Shown here piece by piece: positions 21,288 through 26,081 of a DNA stretch of 26,081 nucleotides. Source of the stretch: an uncultured Pseudoxanthomonas sp. (GTDB lineage: Bacteria > Pseudomonadota > Gammaproteobacteria > Xanthomonadales > Xanthomonadaceae). The position numbers and the translations under genes are program-made. The notes under the pieces were generated by a model. The model ran no database searches, had not been told where the DNA came from, and saw only the letters and a program-made list of their open reading frames with translations. The stretch's first letter is position 1. Each line of letters begins with the position of its first letter. The stretch spans positions 1-26,081 of the forward strand of contig CALJUL010000055.1 of assembly GCA_937975725.1 (NCBI GenBank). The letters are read 5' to 3'.

Positions 21288-21299
21288 GCCGGCATAGTA
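21288..21299 (-). promoter_or_regulatory. -10 box placed for a leaderless transcript of the kinase gene
   Basis: On the minus strand TACTAT (21294-21299) is followed by GCCGGC and the ATG at 21287. No Shine-Dalgarno sequence is present. It is the best TANNNT example of the leaderless layout in the window. Confidence 0.45.
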
Positions 21300-21412
21300 G
21301 GCGCAAACGCCCCCGGCCACGTCCCACTAAAGTCATGCGCCCCGCGCGGCCGGAGGCCGGCCGGATTCATCCCCCACTCACCGTGCGCCTCGCGGGTGCT
21401 GCGTGCCCATGC

Positions 21413-21418
21413 GATAAT
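21413..21418 (+). promoter_or_regulatory. -10 box for the GNAT-min operon
   Basis: GATAAT in the context GCGATAATCC lies 49 bases before the GNAT start. No other promoter-like site is seen before minC, which overlaps the GNAT gene, so this may drive the whole min operon. Confidence 0.45.
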
Positions 21419-21467
21419 CCGCCGCCGGCCCCCGGCCGCCCGCAAGACCCCCGTACGGAGTCAGGTA

Positions 21468-22064
21468 ATGTCGATTGTCATCCGCGACGTGCGCGAGCAC
21501 GAGCTGGATTCCGTCCTAGCCCTCAACAACAACGCCGGACTGGCCATCCTGCCGCTGGACTCGGCCAGGGTCCGCCGCTTCTACGAGACGGCCGAATACT
21601 TCCGCGTCGCCGAGCGCGACGGCAACCTGGCCGGCTTCCTGGTCGGCTTCGGCTCCGGCGCCGGCCACGACAGCAGCAACTTCGCCTGGTTCCGCGAGCG
21701 CTACCCGCAGTTCTTCTACATCGACCGCATCGTCGTGGCCAGCCGCCGCCGCGGCGGCGGCGTGGGCCGCGCCTTTTACGCCGACGTGCAGAGCTACGCC
21801 GAGCTGCGCTACCCGCAACTGGCCTGCGAGGTCTTCCTCGACCACGGCGCCGACCCCGCCCTGCTCTTCCATGGCAGCTTCGGCTTCCGCGAAGTCGGGC
21901 AGAACGTGATGGAAGAGGCCAGCGTGCGCGCCAGCATGCTGATGAAGGAACTGTGCAGCTACCCGTGGGTGCGCGAGACCTACGGCACCGACCTGCCGGA
22001 CCTGCCGTGGACGCGCACGCGCATGCCTGTATTGGCCGGCGCCGAGCGCCCGACGGGAACATGA
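21468..22064 (+). CDS. GNAT-family N-acetyltransferase
   Basis: A 198-residue protein. The acetyl-CoA-binding motif A is present: FYIDRIVVASRRRGGGVGRAFYADV (about 84-107) with the RRGGGVG loop for the pyrophosphate. N-terminal beta strands follow MSIVIRDVREHELDSVLALNNNAGLAILPL. The acceptor substrate is unknown. The gene ends within minC (ATGA overlap), a coupling that suggests it is regulated with division-site selection. No role in the Min system is known for it. The ATG at 21468 has AGG a few bases upstream (TCAGGTA). Confidence 0.87.
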   Translation: MSIVIRDVREHELDSVLALNNNAGLAILPLDSARVRRFYETAEYFRVAERDGNLAGFLVGFGSGAGHDSSNFAWFRERYPQFFYIDRIVVASRRRGGGVGRAFYADVQSYAELRYPQLACEVFLDHGADPALLFHGSFGFREVGQNVMEEASVRASMLMKELCSYPWVRETYGTDLPDLPWTRTRMPVLAGAERPTGT

Positions 22065-22837
22065 GCGTGTCCCGGGCCCCCATGGACTACGAACAGGCCG
22101 GCGAACTGAAGATCGGCCAGGTCGGCATCGCCAACCTCCGCATCCGCACCCTCGACGTCGACCAACTCGTGCGCGAAATGCGCGAGCGCGTCGAGCGCGC
22201 GCCCAAGCTGTTCGGGCGCGCCGCGGTGATCCTGGACTTCGGCGGCCTGACGCGGCTGCCGGACGCCGCGACCGCGCAATCGCTGATCGAAGGGCTGCGC
22301 GCCGCCGGGGTGATCCCGGTCGCCCTGGCCTACGGCACCCGCGAGACCGAGGCCCTGGCCGAGCAGCTCGGCCTGCCCCTGCTGGCTAAGTTCCGCGCCC
22401 AGTACGAACCCGTCGGCGCGGCTCCGGCCGCCGCCCCGGCACCGCGCGCGGCCGAAGCCGCTCCCGCGAAAGCCGCGCCCGCACCCGCCGCCAAGCCCGT
22501 CGAAACCAAGCCGGGTCTGGTGCAGAAGACCCCGGTCCGCTCCGGCCAGCAGCTCTATGCCGAGAACCGCGACCTGACCGTGCTCAGCACCGTGGGCGCC
22601 GGCGCCGAGGTCATCTCCGACGGCTCCATCCACATCTACGGCGCACTGCGCGGCCGAGCCCTGGCCGGCGCCCGCGGCAACGCCGACGCGCGCATCTTCT
22701 GCCGCGAATTCCACGCCGAACTGGTCGCCATCGCCGGCCACTACAAGGTGATGGAGGAGGTGCCGAAGGAACTGCGCGGCAAGGCCGTGCAGATCTGGCT
22801 GGACCAGGACCAACTCAAGATCGCCGCGCAGGAATGA
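22061..22837 (+). CDS. minC: Septum site-determining protein MinC
   Basis: A 258-residue protein that inhibits FtsZ assembly away from mid-cell, brought to the membrane by MinD. The N-terminal domain (about 10-115) starts with ELKIGQVGIANLRIRTLD and contains VILDFGGLTRLPDA. An Ala/Pro/Lys-rich linker (118-150) follows. The C-terminal beta-helix domain has PVRSGQQLYAENRDLTVLSTVGAGAEVISDGSIHIYGALRGRALAGARG (158-206), including the RSGQ site for MinD binding. The ATG at 22061 overlaps the GNAT stop. The in-frame ATG at 22082 (MDYEQAGELK) is possible but lacks a better site. minD follows after 45 bases. Confidence 0.95.
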   Translation: MSVSRAPMDYEQAGELKIGQVGIANLRIRTLDVDQLVREMRERVERAPKLFGRAAVILDFGGLTRLPDAATAQSLIEGLRAAGVIPVALAYGTRETEALAEQLGLPLLAKFRAQYEPVGAAPAAAPAPRAAEAAPAKAAPAPAAKPVETKPGLVQKTPVRSGQQLYAENRDLTVLSTVGAGAEVISDGSIHIYGALRGRALAGARGNADARIFCREFHAELVAIAGHYKVMEEVPKELRGKAVQIWLDQDQLKIAAQE

Positions 22838-22882
22838 CGCGCGGCACTCCCCCGAACAGAAGAACGATCCAGGAGAACACCG

Positions 22883-23692
22883 TTGGCTGAAATCATCGTA
22901 GTCACATCCGGCAAGGGCGGCGTGGGCAAGACCACCACCAGCGCCAGCATCGCCTGCGGCCTGGCGCGGCGCGGCAAGAAGGTCGCCGTCATCGATTTCG
23001 ACGTCGGCCTGCGCAACCTGGACCTGATCATGGGCTGCGAGCGCCGCGTGGTGTACGACTTCGTCAACGTCACCCAGGGCGAGGCCACGCTGAAACAGGC
23101 GCTGATCAAGGACAAGCGCTTCGACACCCTGTACGTGCTGGCCGCCTCGCAGACCCGCGACAAGGACGCACTGACCAAGGAGGGCGTGGAGAAGGTGCTG
23201 AAGGACCTCGCCGACGATGGCTTCGACTACGTCGTCTGCGACTCGCCGGCCGGCATCGAGAAGGGCGCGTTCCTGGCCATGTACTTCGCCGACCAGGCCA
23301 TCGTCGTGGTGAACCCGGAGGTCTCCTCCGTGCGCGACTCCGACCGCATCCTGGGCCTGCTGGATTCCAAGACCCGCAAGGCCGAGGAAGGCGGCACGCT
23401 GAAGGCCAACCTGCTGCTGACCCGCTACAACCCCGCGCGCGTGGAGAGCGGCGAGATGCTCAGCATCAAGGACGTGGAGGACGTGCTGGGGCTGAAGACC
23501 CTGGGCGTGATCCCCGAGTCCGGCGACGTGCTCAACGCCTCCAACAAGGGCGAGCCGGTCATCCTGGACCTGGAGTCGCCGGCCGGCCAGGCCTACGACG
23601 ACACCGTGGCGCGCCTGCTCGGCGAGGACCGCCCGATGCGCTTCACCACCCTGGAGAAGAAGGGCTTCTTCAGCAAGTTGTTCGGAGGCTGA
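22883..23692 (+). CDS. minD: Septum site-determining protein MinD (ATPase)
   Basis: A 269-residue membrane-associated ATPase that recruits MinC and is released by MinE, driving pole-to-pole oscillation. It has the deviant Walker A GKGGVGKTT (10-18, Lys11 and Lys16), the switch I region DFDVGLRNLD (38-47) and the P-loop partner DSPAGIEKG. The C-terminal amphipathic membrane-targeting helix KKGFFSKLFGG is present. The start is TTG, an uncommon start, with a strong AGGAG at 22871-22875. The length is that of typical MinD. minE follows 2 bases after its stop. Confidence 0.98.
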   Translation: MAEIIVVTSGKGGVGKTTTSASIACGLARRGKKVAVIDFDVGLRNLDLIMGCERRVVYDFVNVTQGEATLKQALIKDKRFDTLYVLAASQTRDKDALTKEGVEKVLKDLADDGFDYVVCDSPAGIEKGAFLAMYFADQAIVVVNPEVSSVRDSDRILGLLDSKTRKAEEGGTLKANLLLTRYNPARVESGEMLSIKDVEDVLGLKTLGVIPESGDVLNASNKGEPVILDLESPAGQAYDDTVARLLGEDRPMRFTTLEKKGFFSKLFGG

Positions 23693-23694
23693 GC

Positions 23695-23949
23695 ATGGGC
23701 CTGTTCGATTTCCTGAAGGCGAAGAAGAACACCGCCGAAACCGCCAAGAACCGCCTGCAGATCATCATCGCGCAGGAGCGCAGCTCGCGCGGCGCGCCGG
23801 ACTACCTGCCGCTGCTGCGCCGGGAACTGCTGGAAGTGATCAAGAAGTACGTCAACGTCGACGTCGAAGCGGTCAAGGTGGACCTGATCAAGGACGGCGA
23901 CCACGACGTGCTGGACATCTCGGTGGCGTTGCCGGAAGGCAACTCCTGA
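23695..23949 (+). CDS. minE: Cell division topological specificity factor MinE
   Basis: An 84-residue protein. The N-terminal membrane-binding and MinD-contact segment reads MGLFDFLKAKKNTAETAKNRLQIIIAQERS. The beta-rich dimerisation part includes YLPLLRRELLEVIKKYVNVD and ends with VLDISVALPE. It stimulates MinD ATPase and restricts MinCD to the poles. It is the last gene of minCDE, and a hairpin follows 2 bases after the stop. Confidence 0.97.
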   Translation: MGLFDFLKAKKNTAETAKNRLQIIIAQERSSRGAPDYLPLLRRELLEVIKKYVNVDVEAVKVDLIKDGDHDVLDISVALPEGNS

Positions 23950-23951
23950 GC

Positions 23952-23975
23952 CGGGGCGGAGCCCGCTCCGCCCCG
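23952..23975 (+). terminator. 10-bp hairpin after minE
   Basis: A perfect 10-bp stem (23952-23961 with 23966-23975) closes the 4-base loop CCCG. It falls 2 bases after the minE stop and 11 before the next start, without a T-run. It may attenuate expression of the following gene or stabilise the minCDE transcript. Confidence 0.5.
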
Positions 23976-23986
23976 CATCCTTCGCC

Positions 23987-24472
23987 ATGACCGCCGTCGC
24001 CGATACCGTCGAACCCCGGGTGATGCGCGTGGGCGACCTGCCCTTCGGCGCCTGCGCCTCGCTGCTCGCCGGCCACGGCCTGGCCCTGCACCATGTCGAG
24101 GACGGCGCGCCGATCCCCGGCAGTTTCTGGGGCGAACCGGAGGCCGGGGTGATCGCGCACAACGTGTACGTGCGCGGCGACACGCCGGTGCACTCGATGC
24201 TGCACGAAGCCTGCCACCTGATCGTGCTGCCGCCGGAGCGGCGCGCGCAGGTGCATACCGACGCCACCGATTCGGTGATCGAGGAGGACGCCACCTGCTG
24301 CCTGCAGATCGTCCTGGCCGACGCGTTGCCGGGCGTGGGCCGTGCGCGGCTGATGGCCGACATGGACGCCTGGGGCTACACGTTCCGGCTGGGCTCGGCG
24401 CAAGCCTGGTTCGAGCAGGACGCCGACGACGCCCGCACCTTCCTCCAGGCGCGCGGCCTGCCGCATCACTGA
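23987..24472 (+). CDS. Small predicted zinc-metalloprotease-like protein (HEACH motif)
   Basis: A 161-residue protein that I do not recognise by name. Residues 73-77, HEACH in SMLHEACHLIVLPPE, fit the HExxH zinc motif of gluzincin-type peptidases, and EED at 99-101 (VIEEDATCC) could supply the third ligand. The rest is a compact alpha/beta protein with conserved-looking tryptophans (DAWGYTFRLGSAQAWFEQDADDAR). There is no signal peptide. It lies just downstream of minE with the hairpin between, and would be an extra member of the GNAT-min group. The motif is seen directly; protease activity is inferred. The ATG at 23987 lacks a strong Shine-Dalgarno sequence. Confidence 0.75.
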   Translation: MTAVADTVEPRVMRVGDLPFGACASLLAGHGLALHHVEDGAPIPGSFWGEPEAGVIAHNVYVRGDTPVHSMLHEACHLIVLPPERRAQVHTDATDSVIEEDATCCLQIVLADALPGVGRARLMADMDAWGYTFRLGSAQAWFEQDADDARTFLQARGLPHH

Positions 24473-24525
24473 CGCCGCCCGGCTGTCCGCCTACCGACAA
24501 CCCATCCGCCCACCTGCCCTGCCTG

Positions 24526-24551
24526 CTGTAGGAGCGCCGTCAGTCGCGCCC
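24526..24551 (+). repeat. REP-like sequence, left copy
   Basis: This 26-base sequence starts CTGTAGGAGCG and contains GTCAGTCGCG. It matches the reverse complement of 24647-24672 at 24 of 26 positions. CTGTAGGAGCG... is the start of REP sequences widespread in Pseudomonas and xanthomonads. Confidence 0.85.
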
Positions 24552-24646
24552 GCGGCCTAACCGCCATTTGCCGTAACCGAAGGTTCGCCAGCAAGGCCGG
24601 CCGCAAGAGGCTTGTCATCGCGCGCCACGGATTGCCGACAGGCCGC

Positions 24647-24672
24647 GGTCGCGACTGACGTCGCTCCTACAG
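24647..24672 (-). repeat. REP-like sequence, right copy (inverted)
   Basis: The inverted partner of 24526-24551, ending CGCTCCTACAG on the plus strand. The two flank about 95 bases, the arrangement of a REPIN/BIME. Partial copies of CGCTCCT-like sequence continue to about 24711. Confidence 0.85.
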
Positions 24673-24806
24673 GCCGCTCCTGCAATCCGTACGTACAAGC
24701 CGCTCTCCTATGGGCCGCGCCTCGGGACGCGGCCGCCGCACTTGCGGCCCCTCCCCCGCCCGCACTAGCCTTCCGGTTCCGTTGCCGCCGCCCCGAAGGA
24801 CTTCCC

Positions 24807-26081
24807 GTGAAACAACGCCATCTCCTGCTCGCGCTCGCCGTCGGCGCCTGCGTGGCCGCGCTCGCCGCCTGCAAGAAAGACCAGCCCGCCGACCAGGCCG
24901 CGCCCGCCTCCGCCCCGCAGGGCGAGAGCGCCGACCAGTTCATCGCGCGGGTGAACGACGAATACCGCAAGATGTACCCGGAGCTCACCGCGTCGCAGTG
25001 GCTCTCCAACACCTACATCAACGACGACAGCCAGTTGCTGGCCGCCAAGGGCAACGAGCGCTACCTGACCCAGCTCAATAGCTGGATCGAGCAGGCGAAG
25101 AAGTTCGAAGGCCAGCAGATGTCGCCGGAAACCGCGCGCGCCATCCAGTTGCTCAAGCTGCAGACCGCGATGCCCGCGCCAAAGGACCCGGCCAAGCTGG
25201 CCGAGCTGACCCAGATCGCCACGCACATGGAGGGCACCTACGGCGCCGGCACCTACTGCACCGGCGAGGGCAACGCGAAGAAGTGCCGCCAGTTGGGCGA
25301 ACTGGAGGACGTGCTGCGCAGCAGCCGCGACTACGACGCGCAACTCGACGCCTGGCAGGGCTGGCACACCATCGCCCAGCCGATGCGCAAGGACTACACC
25401 CGCTTCGTCGAGCTGGTGAACGAGGGCGCCAAGGAACTGGGCTACGCCGACACCGGCGAGATGTGGCGCAGCGGCTACGACATGACCCCGGCCGAGATCG
25501 CCGCCGAGACCGACCGCCTGTGGGGCCAGGTGCAGCCACTGTACGAGCAGTTGCACTGCTACGCCCGCACCAAGCTGCAGGCCACCTACGGCGCAGAGAA
25601 AGGCCAGGTCAACGGCCTGCTGCCGGCGCACCTGATGGGCAACATGTGGCAACAAGACTGGGGCAACCTGTGGGACATCCTGGAGCCGTACAAGGGCGTC
25701 GGCAGCCTGGACATCACCGACGCGCTCAAGCAGCAGTACCAGGCCGACTACCGGGCGGCGCTGGCCAAGGCCGGCCCCAATCCCGGCACCGAAGCGCTGT
25801 TCCGCGCCGAGCGCGAAGCGCAGTTGCAGGTGGCCCGGCAGATGACCGAGCGCGCGCAGGACTTCTACACCAGCCTGGGCATGCCCAAGCTGCCGGAGAG
25901 CTACTGGTCCAAGACCCAGTTCATCAAGCCGCTGGACCGCGACGTGGTCTGCCACGCCAGCGCCTGGGACATGAACATGGCCGGCGACGTGCGCACCAAG
26001 ATGTGCATCAAGGCCAACGAGGAAGACTTCACCACCATCTACCACGAGCTGGGCCACGTCTATTACTACCTGGCCTACAAC
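24807..26081 (+). CDS. M2-family (angiotensin-converting-enzyme-like) dipeptidyl carboxypeptidase lipoprotein, 3' end missing
   Basis: The first 425 residues are present, in a frame that runs open to the window edge. The start is GTG with GAAGGA upstream. The N-terminus MKQRHLLLALAVGACVAALAAC has a lipobox at Cys22. The body is mainly helical, as in peptidyl-dipeptidase A: ADQFIARVNDEYRKMYPELTASQW, GTYCTGEG, LMGNMWQQDWGNLWDI and CHASAWDMN. The zinc motif HELGH (His413, Glu414, His417) lies 9 residues before the end, so the remaining active site is beyond the window. The enzyme would release C-terminal dipeptides from peptides in the periplasm or at the surface. Bacterial ACE-like members are well known in Xanthomonas. 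It is preceded by the REP region. Confidence 0.93.
   Translation, partial: MKQRHLLLALAVGACVAALAACKKDQPADQAAPASAPQGESADQFIARVNDEYRKMYPELTASQWLSNTYINDDSQLLAAKGNERYLTQLNSWIEQAKKFEGQQMSPETARAIQLLKLQTAMPAPKDPAKLAELTQIATHMEGTYGAGTYCTGEGNAKKCRQLGELEDVLRSSRDYDAQLDAWQGWHTIAQPMRKDYTRFVELVNEGAKELGYADTGEMWRSGYDMTPAEIAAETDRLWGQVQPLYEQLHCYARTKLQATYGAEKGQVNGLLPAHLMGNMWQQDWGNLWDILEPYKGVGSLDITDALKQQYQADYRAALAKAGPNPGTEALFRAEREAQLQVARQMTERAQDFYTSLGMPKLPESYWSKTQFIKPLDRDVVCHASAWDMNMAGDVRTKMCIKANEEDFTTIYHELGHVYYYLAYN

Larger units (their letters stand above)
24473..24806. other. 334-base intergenic region with REP elements
   Basis: It holds an inverted pair of REP-like sequences (24526-24551 and 24647-24672), weaker partial copies at about 24674-24720, and a 6-bp hairpin (24731-24736 with 24744-24749). 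TAGCCT at 24766-24771 fits a TANNNT -10 for the M2 peptidase gene, with a leader of about 30 bases. Confidence 0.6.

Noticed and set aside
21288..21320. Longer start of the sensor kinase (ATG at 21320)
   Set aside because: It adds 11 residues that overlap the TACTAT box. There is no Shine-Dalgarno sequence, and the shorter start fits the leaderless layout seen elsewhere.
24765..26057. Minus-strand open frame (430 codons) across the M2 peptidase gene
   Set aside because: The plus strand has clear M2 family sequence and the HELGH motif; the antisense frame has a low-complexity Val/Leu/Gly pattern.

Overview
The window is very GC-rich, with dense codon-biased genes on both strands. Its gene families point to a gammaproteobacterium of the Xanthomonadaceae/Lysobacterales (Lysobacter, Luteimonas or Pseudoxanthomonas type). 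These include TesB, PurT, a Bpt leucyltransferase, a GNAT gene joined to minCDE, an M2 dicarboxypeptidase lipoprotein, and TANNNT-type -10 boxes. The genus is an inference; no rRNA or tRNA is present. No phage, insertion sequence or CRISPR array was seen.

Layout. Positions 1-1622 hold the end of an AmpD-type amidase, then tesB and a DUF2007-like membrane protein. Positions 1645-4151 hold two tandem paralogous ECF sigma factors, each fused to a multi-pass membrane tail and each preceded at the same distance by the same ECF-type promoter (CGGTCACA, 15 bases, CGTC). Positions 4223-6910 hold a secreted protein with seven EF-hand loops (minus strand), a PAP2-like membrane protein, bpt and a small lipoprotein that ends in a classical terminator. 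Positions 7005-9219 hold an EEP-fold lipoprotein, an 80-bp telomere-like tandem repeat, a decayed palindromic element and a small orphan gene. Positions 9220-11779 hold purT (minus strand), divergent from an SPFH / Arc-type ribbon-helix-helix / DUF4177 operon whose promoter contains an AT-rich double GATATC operator.

Positions 11871-16461 hold membrane and envelope genes: a CPBP protease, a PH-like membrane protein, an M15 peptidase, a Tat/lipobox FAD oxidoreductase and a four-helix membrane protein. Positions 16495-18830 (minus strand) hold an AlkA-type glycosylase, a DUF423 protein and an SRPBCC+GyrI-like fusion. Positions 19402-21287 (minus strand) hold a NarL/DesK two-component system with overlapping genes. 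Positions 21468-24472 hold GNAT-minC-minD-minE and a small HExxH protein. An inverted pair of REP sequences follows, then a 3'-truncated M2 peptidase gene that leaves the window.

How the genes work together. MinC, MinD and MinE form the division-site selection system. The sensor kinase and response regulator form a signalling pair. The SPFH operon looks self-contained, with a structural membrane protein, its probable repressor and an accessory protein. The most novel-looking items are the paired membrane-tethered sigma factors with their shared promoter, the SPFH/RHH operator, and the TTAGGG-like repeat block. Four genes lack a Shine-Dalgarno sequence and carry a -10-like hexamer exactly 6 bases before the ATG, which suggests leaderless transcripts.
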